64,000 bases of DNA from Aurantimonas coralicida DSM 14790 (lineage in GTDB: Bacteria; Pseudomonadota; Alphaproteobacteria; Rhizobiales; Rhizobiaceae): positions 62,001-126,000 of the forward strand of contig NZ_ATXK01000008.1 of assembly GCF_000421645.1 (NCBI RefSeq), in the 5' to 3' direction. The notes beneath the pieces are model-generated. The model searched no databases. It was not told the origin of the DNA and worked only from the letters and a program-made list of their open reading frames with translations. Of the stretch, positions 38,063 through 46,403 are shown piece after piece. Numbering within the stretch: the first letter of the stretch is position 1; each line of letters begins with the position of its first letter. The position numbers and the translations under genes were made by a program.

Positions 38063-39103
38063 ATGTCCCGATACAATTCCGTCCTCGACGCCATCGGCAA
38101 CACGCCGCTCATCCGACTGCACAAGGCATCGGAAGCGACGGGCTGCGAGATCTACGGCAAGGCCGAATTCCTGAACCCCGGCCAGTCGGTCAAGGACCGC
38201 GCCGGGCTGTTCATCATCCGCGACGCCGAGGAGAAGGGTCTCCTGGAGCCCGGCGGCATCATCGTCGAAGGCACCGCGGGCAATACGGGCATCGGCCTGT
38301 CGCTGGTCGCCGACGCGCTCGGCTATCGCACTGTGATCGTCATCCCCGAGACCCAGAGCGAGGAAAAGAAGGACGCGCTGCGCCTGATGGGCGCCGAGCT
38401 CATCGAAGTGCCGGCGGTCCCCTACAAGAACCCGAACAATTACGTGAAGGTCTCCGGCCGCCTCGCCGAACAGCTGGCCAGGACCCATCCGCAGGGCGCG
38501 ATCTGGGCGAACCAGTTCGACAATCTCGCCAATCGCGACGGCCATGTGGTCACCACCGCCGAGGAGATCTGGCACGGCACCGGCGGCGAGATCGACGGCT
38601 TCATCTGCGCCGTCGGCACCGGCGGCACTCTCGCCGGCACCGCCATGGGCCTGAAGCGCCGCTCCGGTCAGATCAAGTTCGGTATCGCCGATCCGATGGG
38701 CGCAGCGCTCTACAGCTACTACACGACCGGCGAGTTCAAGTCGGAAGGCTCGTCCATCACCGAGGGCATCGGCCAGGGCCGCATCACCGCCAATCTTGAA
38801 GGCTTCGAGCCGGACTTCGCCTACCAGATCCCCGATGACGAGGCCCTGCGCATCGTCTTCGACCTGATCACCGAGGAAGGGCTCTGCCTTGGCGGCTCGT
38901 CGGGCATCAACATCGCCGGCGCCATCCGCATGGCGAAGGAGATGGGCCCCGGCCACACCATCGTGACCATCCTGTGCGACTACGGCAATCGCTACCAGTC
39001 GAAGATGTTCAACCCGGCCTTCCTGCGCGACAAGGGCCTGCCGGTGCCGCAGTGGATCGAGCGCACGCCGCAATTCGACGTGCCCTTCGAGCCGGTGGAC
39101 TGA
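38063..39103 (+). CDS. cysK: Cysteine synthase (O-acetylserine sulfhydrylase type)
   Basis: A 346-residue PLP-dependent enzyme. The lysine that binds PLP is Lys44 in FLNPGQSVKDRAG, the phosphate/substrate loop is TAGNTG at 71-76, and GTGGTLAGTAMGLK and LGGSSGINIAGAI follow. Such enzymes join O-acetylserine and sulfide to make cysteine. The NPGQSVKDR variant marks a branch common in alphaproteobacteria; cystathionine beta-synthase-like use is possible. The alanyl-tRNA editing gene starts two bases after its stop. Confidence 0.9.
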   Translation: MSRYNSVLDAIGNTPLIRLHKASEATGCEIYGKAEFLNPGQSVKDRAGLFIIRDAEEKGLLEPGGIIVEGTAGNTGIGLSLVADALGYRTVIVIPETQSEEKKDALRLMGAELIEVPAVPYKNPNNYVKVSGRLAEQLARTHPQGAIWANQFDNLANRDGHVVTTAEEIWHGTGGEIDGFICAVGTGGTLAGTAMGLKRRSGQIKFGIADPMGAALYSYYTTGEFKSEGSSITEGIGQGRITANLEGFEPDFAYQIPDDEALRIVFDLITEEGLCLGGSSGINIAGAIRMAKEMGPGHTIVTILCDYGNRYQSKMFNPAFLRDKGLPVPQWIERTPQFDVPFEPVD

Positions 39104-39105
39104 CC

Positions 39106-39861
39106 ATGTCCGAGGCCGGAACCGAGCGCGTCTACCAGGACGATTCCTATCTATCGACGATGGAAGCCGAACTGCTGCGCGTCGAGACCACCGCCGACGG
39201 GCGCCCCGGCCTCGTCTTCGCGCGCACCAATTTCTTCGCGGCCGGTGGCGGCCAGCCGGGCGATACCGGTTTCGTCGAGACGGCCGACGGCCGCCAGGTG
39301 AAGATCGTCGACACGGTCTACGCCGCCGACAAGTCCACCATCCTGATGCTGGTCGAGGACGAGCCGACCCTGCCGCAGCCCGGCGAGACCCTGGTGCTGC
39401 ATGTCGACTGGAAGCGCCGCTACAAGCTGATGCGCATGCACACGGCCTGCCATCTCCTGACGGTCGTCTGTCCGTTTCCGATCACCGGCGCGGCGGTCGG
39501 CGAGGACGAGAGCCGGGTCGATTTCGACATTCCCGACGGCGCGCCGGACAAGGCCGAGGTCACCGCCGGCCTGATGGAACTGGTGGAGGCCAACCATCCG
39601 GTCTTCACCCGCTGGATCAGCGATGCCGAACTCGACGCCAATCCGGGCCTGGTGAAGTCGGCCAACGTCAAGCCGCCCCGCGGCACCGGGCGGATCCGCC
39701 TGGTCTGCGTCGGCGACGAAGGGTCGGTGGACACCCAGCCCTGCGGCGGCACCCATGTCCTGGAAACCGGCGAAGTCGGCGAGATCCACATCGGCAAGAT
39801 CGAGAAGAAGGGCAAGGTCAACCGGCGCTTCCGCATCCGCTTCGGCCCCCTGCCCGCCTGA
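39106..39861 (+). CDS. alaX: Alanyl-tRNA editing protein, AlaX-M type
   Basis: A 251-residue free-standing editing domain that removes wrongly attached amino acids (mainly serine) from tRNA-Ala. The zinc ligands are all present: His112 and His116 in MHTACHLL, and Cys213 and His217 in PCGGTH. The glycine loop AAGGGQPGDTG at about 45-55 marks the longer AlaX-M type. The start is two bases after the cysK stop, so the two are tightly linked. The sulfurtransferase gene follows 100 bases later. Confidence 0.9.
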   Translation: MSEAGTERVYQDDSYLSTMEAELLRVETTADGRPGLVFARTNFFAAGGGQPGDTGFVETADGRQVKIVDTVYAADKSTILMLVEDEPTLPQPGETLVLHVDWKRRYKLMRMHTACHLLTVVCPFPITGAAVGEDESRVDFDIPDGAPDKAEVTAGLMELVEANHPVFTRWISDAELDANPGLVKSANVKPPRGTGRIRLVCVGDEGSVDTQPCGGTHVLETGEVGEIHIGKIEKKGKVNRRFRIRFGPLPA

Positions 39862-39961
39862 AACCCGTAACTGCCCTTGCCGCGACGGGAACGGGTGCGA
39901 TCTACTGCGCCATCCGTTGGCCGCGGCACTCCGTGGCACCAGTGCATGATCGAGGCGGCGC

Positions 39962-40807
39962 ATGAGCCAGAACCCCTTCCTGATCTCTCCCGACGAGCTC
40001 GCCGGCCATCTCGGCAAGCCGGGGCTCTCGGTCGTCGACGCCTCCTGGTATCTGCCGGCGCAGAAGCGTCTGGCCGAGCCCGAATTCGAGACAGCCCACA
40101 TTCCCGGCGCGGTGTTCTTCGATCAGGACGCGATCGTCGATCCGGCCTCGTCGCTGCCGCACACCTTGCCCTCGGCCGCCGATTTCGGCGCAGCCGTCGG
40201 CAGGCTCGGCATCCGCGAGACCGACACCATCGTCGTCTATGACGGCATGGGCCTGTTTTCCGCGCCGCGCGTCTGGTGGATGTTCCGGACCTATGGCGCA
40301 AAGGACGTGCGCATTCTCGACGGCGGCTTTCCGGCCTGGCGGGCCGGCAATCACCCGGTCGAAACCGGCAAGGTCTCGCCCGAGCCCGCGACCTTCGAGG
40401 CCAGCTTCGACGCCGATGCCGTCGCGACCCTCGACGAGATGCGCCGGATCGTCGACGACGGCGCGCTGCAGGTGGTGGATGCGCGCCCGGCCGACCGCTT
40501 TGCCGGCGAAGCCGCCGAGCCGCGCCCGGGCGTTCGCGCCGGCCACATGCCCGGCGCCCGCAACCTGCCCTTCCTGCAGCTTGCCGAGAACGGCCGGCTG
40601 AAATCGCCCGAGGAACTGCGCGCCGCCTTCGCCGCGGCAGGCGTCGATCCCGATGCTCCGGTGGTGACGAGCTGCGGCTCGGGCGTGACCGCCGCCGTGC
40701 TCAACCTGGCGCTGGAAACCCTCGGCAGCAGGCAGCACCGGCTCTATGACGGCTCCTGGACGGAATGGGGCGGCGCGACCGACACACCGGTCGTGACCGG
40801 ACCGTGA
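39962..40807 (+). CDS. sseA: 3-mercaptopyruvate sulfurtransferase
   Basis: A 281-residue tandem rhodanese. The inactive first domain includes FETAHIPGAVFFDQDAIVD and the second carries the catalytic loop CGSGVTA at residues 238-244, with Cys238 as persulfide acceptor. The CGSGVTA sequence is diagnostic for mercaptopyruvate rather than thiosulfate as the donor. It follows cysK-alaX on the same strand, which suggests linked cysteine synthesis and breakdown. Confidence 0.93.
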   Translation: MSQNPFLISPDELAGHLGKPGLSVVDASWYLPAQKRLAEPEFETAHIPGAVFFDQDAIVDPASSLPHTLPSAADFGAAVGRLGIRETDTIVVYDGMGLFSAPRVWWMFRTYGAKDVRILDGGFPAWRAGNHPVETGKVSPEPATFEASFDADAVATLDEMRRIVDDGALQVVDARPADRFAGEAAEPRPGVRAGHMPGARNLPFLQLAENGRLKSPEELRAAFAAAGVDPDAPVVTSCGSGVTAAVLNLALETLGSRQHRLYDGSWTEWGGATDTPVVTGP

Positions 40808-40812
40808 TCCCC

Positions 40813-41403
40813 ATGCGCCTGTTGACGACCACGGTCACCAGCCTGGAACTGCGTCAGCCGCCCGAGCGGGTGGCCTCGCCGCCCGCTTCCGACACGGAGT
40901 TGAGCTTTCGCGAAATCCGCGACATTGCGCTCGATGCCTATCGCACGCTTTATCGCAGCGTCGGCGACCCGCATCACTGGACGTCGCGGATCCTGCCGGA
41001 CGACCGCCTCGACCGGGAAATCCACGACGAGGCGACCCGCATCTTCGTGCTCCTGGCCGACGACATCGTCGCCGGCTGGTTCGAACTGGAAATGCGCCGG
41101 TCGCTGAAATCGGCCCGCATCGTCCATCTCGGCATCATGCCGGCCTTTCGCGGTCGCGGCCTTGCCGATCATCTGGTGTCCAAGGCAATCGTCACCGGCT
41201 TTTCGGAAGGCGCCGAACGCCTGACCATCGAGACCAACACGCTCGATCATCCCGCCGCCCTGCCGCTGTACCGCAAGCACGGCTTTACGCCCTATGCGAC
41301 GCGGATGGTCCAGACGCCGGCGATAGAATCGGTCGAGGCGCTGGCAAGGGAGCACCACACGCCGGCCCCCACCAGCATGGTCGCCGGGGACGCGCCGCGA
41401 TGA
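40813..41403 (+). CDS. GNAT family N-acetyltransferase
   Basis: A 196-residue acetyltransferase. The acetyl-CoA-binding motif A is VHLGIMPAFRGRGLADHLVS, followed by TIETNTLDHPAALPLYRKHG, the usual motif B. The amino-terminal 50 residues are not conserved in character. The start at 40813 (ATG) is used; a GTG at 40804 overlapping the sseA stop is an alternative. Its last four bases overlap the next gene (ATGA). The substrate is unknown. Confidence 0.83.
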   Translation: MRLLTTTVTSLELRQPPERVASPPASDTELSFREIRDIALDAYRTLYRSVGDPHHWTSRILPDDRLDREIHDEATRIFVLLADDIVAGWFELEMRRSLKSARIVHLGIMPAFRGRGLADHLVSKAIVTGFSEGAERLTIETNTLDHPAALPLYRKHGFTPYATRMVQTPAIESVEALAREHHTPAPTSMVAGDAPR

Positions 41404-42347
41404 GGATCATTGGCAGCGCAGAGGCGGATCATCTCCTGACCTGGACGGCGGTGACCGAGGCGATCCGCGAGGCGCATCGCCTGCCGCAGGCCGAGATCGG
41501 CGACATGCTGCTGTCGCGCGATGGGCGCAGCCTGCTCAATCGCGGCGCCTGGATCGAAGGCCTCGGCATCGCGCTGAAATCGGTGACCGTCTATCCGGAC
41601 AATCCGCGCCGCGACCCGCCGCTGCCGTCCGTGCAGGGCGGCATGCTGCTTTTTGACGAGGACAGCGGCGCGCCCACGGCTCTCGTCGACGGCATCCTCG
41701 TTACCAAATGGAAGACCGCCGGCGATTCCGTCCTCGGCGCCAGGCTGCTGGCCCGCCCCGGTTCGCGGCGGCTGTTGATCTGCGGCGCCGGCACGGTCGC
41801 CCGCACGCTGATTCCGGCCTATGGCGAGCTCTTTCCCGACCTCGAGCAAATCATCCTGTGGAACCGCAGCACCGACAAGGCCGAGGCGCTTGCGGCGGAA
41901 TACGCCGATAACGCCATTCCGGTGACGGTCGCGACCGAGCTGGCCGAGGCGGTCGCTGCCGCCGACATCGTCTCCACCGCCACCCTGTCGAAAGAGCCGT
42001 TCCTGAAGGGCGAGTGGCTGAGCCCCGGCACCCATGTCGATCTGATCGGCGCCTTCCGGCCCGACATGCGCGAGGCCGACGACACGCTGCTCCAGCGCGC
42101 CGAACTCTTCGTCGATTCCCGCCGCACGACCTTCGGCCATATCGGCGAGATCCAGATCCCGCTCGACGCCGGCACCATCACCGCCGACGACGTCCTGGGC
42201 GACCTGCACGATTTGTGCGCCGGAACCGCCGGCCGGTCCTCGCCCGACGCCATCACCGCCTACAAGAATGGCGGCGGTGCCCATCTCGACCTGATGGTCG
42301 GCGCGCTGATCCGGCGGCTGGTCGAAGCCGGCGACAGCCGCGGCTGA
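41400..42347 (+). CDS. Ornithine cyclodeaminase/mu-crystallin family protein
   Basis: A 315-residue NAD(P)-binding protein. The early segment LGIALKSVTVYPDNPRRDPP and the KWKTAGDSVLGARLL segment, then the dinucleotide loop LLICGAGTVARTLIPAYGE, define the family. Members act as ornithine cyclodeaminase, pyrroline-2-carboxylate reductase or other imine reductases, and I cannot choose between these. It overlaps the GNAT gene by four bases and so probably belongs to the same operon. Confidence 0.85.
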   Translation: MRIIGSAEADHLLTWTAVTEAIREAHRLPQAEIGDMLLSRDGRSLLNRGAWIEGLGIALKSVTVYPDNPRRDPPLPSVQGGMLLFDEDSGAPTALVDGILVTKWKTAGDSVLGARLLARPGSRRLLICGAGTVARTLIPAYGELFPDLEQIILWNRSTDKAEALAAEYADNAIPVTVATELAEAVAAADIVSTATLSKEPFLKGEWLSPGTHVDLIGAFRPDMREADDTLLQRAELFVDSRRTTFGHIGEIQIPLDAGTITADDVLGDLHDLCAGTAGRSSPDAITAYKNGGGAHLDLMVGALIRRLVEAGDSRG

Positions 42348-42441
42348 ACGCCGGCACGGGAGCGACGATCCCGACGGTTTCACGCCGGCACCAGACGCGA
42401 TAGACGAAGCCACGCCTGCCACCGCCGAACGGACGCTGCCC

Positions 42442-43425
42442 TTGCTCTGGAAAACGCTTATCGCTCTCGTTATCGTCCTGCTGCTGGCCGGTGCAGCCGT
42501 CTGGCTGTTCGGACCGCGCGAACCGGTGGAAACGACGATCCGCTTCGATCCCGCCGCCATCGGCGCCGATGCCGACGCCTACCTCGCGCGCACCGAGGCG
42601 GACATTCCCAATCTGCGCCCGAACGCGCAGAAGGAGATCGTCTGGGCCTATCCGGCCTCGCGCGCCCGCACGCCGGTCTCGATCGTCTATGCGCACGGCT
42701 TCTCCGCCGCCAAGGGAGAGACCCGGCCGCTCGCCGACAAGGTCGCGGCATCCTTGGGCGCGAACCTCTTCTACACCCGCCTTACCGGCCATGGCCGCGA
42801 CGGCGCCGCGATGGAACAGGCCGACGTCAACGCCTGGCTCAACGATCTGGCCGAAGCGGTCGCCATCGGCCGCGAGATCGGCAACCGGGTCATCGTCATC
42901 GGCACCTCGACCGGCGGCACGCTGGCCACCTTCGGGGCGACGCAGCCGGGCCTGATGGAGGATGTGGCGGGACTGGTGCTGATCTCGCCGAATTTCGGCC
43001 TGCTCGACCGCTGGGCCTTTGCGCTGGACCTGCCCTGGGCGCGCGATCTCCTGCCGCTGGTCGGCGGCGAGACCCGCGGCTTCGATCCGCTGAACGATCC
43101 GCAGGCGGAGAACTGGACGACGCGCTATCCCATCGGCGCGCTGGTCCCGATGGCGGCGCTGGTGCGCGAAACCCTGCGGGCCGACATCTCCGGCATCGCG
43201 CTTCCGGTCCTCACGCTGTTTTCGCCGAACGACCGGATCGTCGATCCCGCCGCGACGGAGGCGGTCATGGAACGCTGGCAGGGTCCGCGCGAAGTGGTGG
43301 AGGTGCCGGCGAGCGGCGATCCGGCGAGCCACGTCCTGGCGGGTGATATCGTGTCGCCGCAGACCACCGACGACCTCGCCGCTCGGATCGTCTCCTGGGC
43401 CGAGGCCCTGCCTCCGACCGACTGA
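42442..43425 (+). CDS. Membrane-anchored alpha/beta hydrolase
   Basis: A 327-residue protein with an amino-terminal membrane helix (LIALVIVLLLAGAAVWLFG) and a periplasmic-facing alpha/beta-hydrolase domain. The nucleophile is Ser156 in GTSTGG, the acid is probably Asp264 or Asp268 in SPNDRIVDPA, and the histidine is His297 in SGDPASHVLAG. The oxyanion region reads YAHGFSAAKGE. The start codon is TTG at 42442. The substrate is unknown; carboxylesterase or lipase-like activity is plausible. Confidence 0.8.
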   Translation: MLWKTLIALVIVLLLAGAAVWLFGPREPVETTIRFDPAAIGADADAYLARTEADIPNLRPNAQKEIVWAYPASRARTPVSIVYAHGFSAAKGETRPLADKVAASLGANLFYTRLTGHGRDGAAMEQADVNAWLNDLAEAVAIGREIGNRVIVIGTSTGGTLATFGATQPGLMEDVAGLVLISPNFGLLDRWAFALDLPWARDLLPLVGGETRGFDPLNDPQAENWTTRYPIGALVPMAALVRETLRADISGIALPVLTLFSPNDRIVDPAATEAVMERWQGPREVVEVPASGDPASHVLAGDIVSPQTTDDLAARIVSWAEALPPTD

Positions 43426-43502
43426 TCTCGGGCCGCCACCGGGCGGGCGTTGGCGCGAACGCGGCGTTGCCGGTCGTCACGGCCAACAGACCGCCCGAAA
43501 CG

Positions 43503-43535
43503 AAAAATGGCGGATGGCTGCGCGCCACCCGCCAT
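43503..43535 (-). terminator. Rho-independent terminator of the 72-residue protein gene
   Basis: Read on the minus strand, a 12-pair stem with one mismatch (atggcgggtggc with gccatccgccat) ends in a run of five T. It begins 15 bases after the stop of the small gene at 43550-43768. Confidence 0.85.
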
Positions 43536-43549
43536 CGATAGATCCTGCC

Positions 43550-43768
43550 TCAGGCGGCGTCGCCGTTCGGTGCGCCGTCTTCGGGATGCACCGAAGCCAG
43601 AAGCTTCGCCGCGTCCTGCGCGTCCTGGGGCGTGAAGACGAGGCCAATGGGCGCGTCGCCATTGCGGATGATCAGGGCGACATTGCCGTCGGGGAGCTGC
43701 GAAACGCCCTCCAGCTTCTCCACCATGACACCCTGGATGCCGTTCTCGTTGTCGTTCTGATCGGACAT
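43550..43768 (-). CDS. Small protein of unknown function, 72 residues
   Basis: A 72-residue acidic, soluble protein starting MSDQNDNENGIQGVMVEKLE and ending HPEDGAPNGDAA. The middle segment GNVALIIRNGDAPIGLVFTP looks like a small beta-rich domain. The ATG at 43768 has an aggaga ribosome binding site, and a clear terminator follows, which supports a real gene. No family is recognised. Confidence 0.75.
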   Translation of the reverse strand: MSDQNDNENGIQGVMVEKLEGVSQLPDGNVALIIRNGDAPIGLVFTPQDAQDAAKLLASVHPEDGAPNGDAA

Positions 43769-43870
43769 GCCGTCTCCTGGTGTTCGGGGTAAGCTCTCCA
43801 ACCTAATCAGTCGGCCCGAGAGTTAAACCACCGCACCCGGATTTCCCGGCATATCCATGGTCCGCCGCTG

Positions 43871-45055
43871 TCAGGCAGGCGCCGAATGCGAGCGCAGGAA
43901 CCCGTCGACGCGCTCGAGCGCCCGCACGATGTTCTCCTCCGAATTGGCGTAGGACAGCCGCACATAGCCCTCGCCAAGAATGCCGAAATCCGGCCCGCCG
44001 ATCAGCGCGACGCCGGCCTCCTCCAGAAGGGCCGAGGCCAGCTTCTTGGCCTTCCAGCCGGTCTGCGAGATGTTCGGGAAGGCGTAGAACGCGCCCTTGG
44101 GCGTCGCGCAGGAGACGCCCGGCAGCGCGTTCAGGCCCTCTACCACCACCTTGCGGCGCCGGTCGAAAGCCCGCATCATCGTCTCGACGTCGTCCTGCGG
44201 CCCGTCGATCGCGGCGATGCCGGCGAACTGGCTCGGGGCGTTGACGCAGGACCAGCAATTGACCGCCAGCTTGCGGATCTTGTCCATCAGCACATCGGGC
44301 CAGATCGACCAGCCCATGCGCCAGCCGGTCATCGCCCAGGTCTTCGACCAGCCATTCAGGACGATCAGCCGGTCGCGAATCTCCGGGAAGGTCAGGAGCG
44401 AGCAATGCGCCTCGCCGTCATAGGTCATCACGTCGTAGATCTCGTCCGACATGATCGCCACGTCCGGATGGTCGGCGAGGCCCTTCACCAGCTTCTCGAT
44501 CTCGGCGCGCGGGGTCACGCCGCCGGTCGGGTTGGCCGGCGAGTTGAGGATCAGGAGCCGCGTCTTCGGCGTGATCAGGGACAGCGTCTCCTCGGCCGAG
44601 AAGGCGAAGCCGTTCTCCTCGCGCACCGGCACCGGCACCGGCGTCGCGCCGGTGAACTCGATCATCGAGCGATAGATCGGAAAGCCCGGATCGGGATAGA
44701 GGATCTCGGCCCCCGGCTCGCCGAACATCAGGATCGCCGCATACATGGTCGGCTTGCCGCCCGGCAGGATCATCACCGATTCCGGCGAGACCTCGATGCC
44801 GGTCGTCGCCAGCGTCCGCCGCACCACGGCCTCGCGGGTCGCGATCAGGCCATTGGCCGGCGTGTAGCCGTGATGGCCGTCGCGCAGCGCCTTGATGGCC
44901 GCCTCGACGATGTGCTCCGGCGTACGGAAATCCGGCTGGCCGATGCCCAGATTGATGATGTCGCGGCCCGAATTGGCAAGGGCGGTGGCACGTGCGAGCA
45001 CCGCGAAGGCGTTCTCCTCGCCGATGCGGTCGAAGGCGGAAACCGTATGCAGCAT
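43871..45055 (-). CDS. PLP-dependent class I aminotransferase
   Basis: A 394-residue fold-type I aminotransferase. The PLP lysine lies in VLNGWSKTWAMTGWRMGW, and the other family motifs are LGIGQPDFRTPEHIVEA, LILNSPANPTGGV and VRLSYANSEENI. It resembles the aspartate/aromatic aminotransferase group but lacks an obvious specificity marker. The start at 45055 (MLHTVSAFDRIGEENAF) is chosen; the frame stays open upstream into the region shared with the divergent hydrolase gene. Confidence 0.88.
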   Translation of the reverse strand: MLHTVSAFDRIGEENAFAVLARATALANSGRDIINLGIGQPDFRTPEHIVEAAIKALRDGHHGYTPANGLIATREAVVRRTLATTGIEVSPESVMILPGGKPTMYAAILMFGEPGAEILYPDPGFPIYRSMIEFTGATPVPVPVREENGFAFSAEETLSLITPKTRLLILNSPANPTGGVTPRAEIEKLVKGLADHPDVAIMSDEIYDVMTYDGEAHCSLLTFPEIRDRLIVLNGWSKTWAMTGWRMGWSIWPDVLMDKIRKLAVNCWSCVNAPSQFAGIAAIDGPQDDVETMMRAFDRRRKVVVEGLNALPGVSCATPKGAFYAFPNISQTGWKAKKLASALLEEAGVALIGGPDFGILGEGYVRLSYANSEENIVRALERVDGFLRSHSAPA

Positions 45056-45372
45056 GTTCGTCTCTCGAAAGGCCCGGGCATCTGAAGGGACGCACGCGGA
45101 TCCGTGGCTCGTCGGGGTTTCGCGGCGCAAAGCCGATGGGCGATCCGTATGGCATCCCCCGTCCGCTGTCGAGTTCGGCCGCCCCCGCCGTCCCGCCGCC
45201 GGCCGCGCTCGGCGCCCGGTTGAGACCGGTAGGGAGCCGACGCGAAACCCGCCCCACATTCCCGCATGCGTGCTAGGCTTGACGTCGCCAGGGCCCGGCA
45301 GGTGGAGTCCGGGAACCGGCCGGCTTGCCGGAGCAGGTGCTGCGGCAGCCTCTTGAGGAGGATCCCCGACGC
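45056..45372. other. Divergent intergenic region, aminotransferase and FAH-family genes
   Basis: No gene is supported in these 317 bases, although a minus-strand frame stays open across part of it. It must hold promoters for both neighbours. The plus-strand gene has a strong gaggagg ribosome binding site at its start. I saw no convincing operator or hairpin. Confidence 0.5.
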
Positions 45373-46329
45373 ATGAAACTTGCAACCATCAAGGATGGCA
45401 GCCGCGATGGCCGCCTCGTCGTCGTCTCGCGCGATCTCACGCAGATGACCGACGCCGCGTTCCTCGCCCGGACCCTGCAGGCGGCGCTTGACGACTGGGC
45501 GCGCGTCGCGCCGCATCTGGCGACGCTAGCCCAGAGCCTCGAAACCGGGGCGGTGCCGGCCGAACGTTTCCACGAGCACGATGCGGCCAGCCCCCTGCCC
45601 CGCGCCTGTCAATGGATCGAGGCGGCGACGGAGGCTGCCGGGCCCGATGACGGGCCAGCGCTCCACCAGGGCGCGTCGGATGCGATCCTCGGCCCGCGCG
45701 AGCCGATCCTCGCCGCCGACGAGGCATGGGGCATCGATCTGGCCGGCGGCATCGCGGTGATCACCGGGGACGTGCCGATGGGCGCGGGGCCCGCGGAAGC
45801 ACGTGAGGCGATCCGTCTGGTCATGCTGGTCAATGCCGTCGCGCTGCGCGGCTCGCCCGATTCACCCGTGGGGACCGATGGGCGTCCTGGCACGGCGAGC
45901 CCGGCCTTCTCCCCCGTCGCCGTGACGCCGGACGAACTCGGCGACGCATGGGACGGCGGCCGGCTCAGCGGCACGCTCTGCGTCGACCTGAACGGCAAGC
46001 CGCTGGGCCGGGTCGATGCGGGCATCGGCACGCGTTTCGATTTCCCGGCGCTGATCGCTGGGGCAGCGCGGACCCGCCGGCTGGCGGCCGGCACGATCGT
46101 CGGCTCGGGCGCGGTCGCCGACCAGCCGGAAGGCGGCCAGGGCGCCTCGATCGAGGCGGGCGGTTCCGGCCATTCCAGCCTCGCCGGCCTTCGCCGCGCC
46201 GAGGCAGCCGGCGGTGGCGATCCGGACACGCCGTTTCTCGGCTTCGGCGACACCGTCCGCATCGAGATGCTGGACGAGCGCCGGCATTCGATCTTCGGCG
46301 CCATCGAGCAGAGCGTCGAAAGCGCCTGA
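45373..46329 (+). CDS. Fumarylacetoacetate hydrolase family protein
   Basis: A 318-residue protein starting MKLATIKDGSRDGRLVVVSR, a start typical of one FAH-family branch. The core includes AWGIDLAGGIAVITGDVPMG and the C-terminal FLGFGDTVRIEMLDERRHSI. Family members cleave or hydrate beta-diketo or 2-keto acids, with a divalent metal. A gaggaggat ribosome binding site precedes the ATG. It is divergent from the aminotransferase, and both could act in aromatic amino-acid breakdown, but this is inference. Confidence 0.85.
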   Translation: MKLATIKDGSRDGRLVVVSRDLTQMTDAAFLARTLQAALDDWARVAPHLATLAQSLETGAVPAERFHEHDAASPLPRACQWIEAATEAAGPDDGPALHQGASDAILGPREPILAADEAWGIDLAGGIAVITGDVPMGAGPAEAREAIRLVMLVNAVALRGSPDSPVGTDGRPGTASPAFSPVAVTPDELGDAWDGGRLSGTLCVDLNGKPLGRVDAGIGTRFDFPALIAGAARTRRLAAGTIVGSGAVADQPEGGQGASIEAGGSGHSSLAGLRRAEAAGGGDPDTPFLGFGDTVRIEMLDERRHSIFGAIEQSVESA

Positions 46330-46342
46330 CCAACCGACGGCA

Positions 46343-46369
46343 CGCGTTCCCGGCTCGGTCGGGAACGCG
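46343..46369. terminator. Hairpin between convergent genes, possible terminator
   Basis: A perfect 10-base stem (cgcgttcccg with cgggaacgcg) and a 7-base loop, between the FAH-family gene and the convergent TRAP permease gene. No T-run follows. Confidence 0.5.
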
Positions 46370-46403
46370 ACTGCTCGCCCGTCCCCGCAGCCGTCAGCTC
46401 TGC

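Noticed and set aside
43871-45385. A longer aminotransferase beginning near 45385
   Set aside because: The extension overlaps the FAH-family gene start on the other strand and has no conserved sequence; MLHTVSAFDRIGEENAF is a normal family start.
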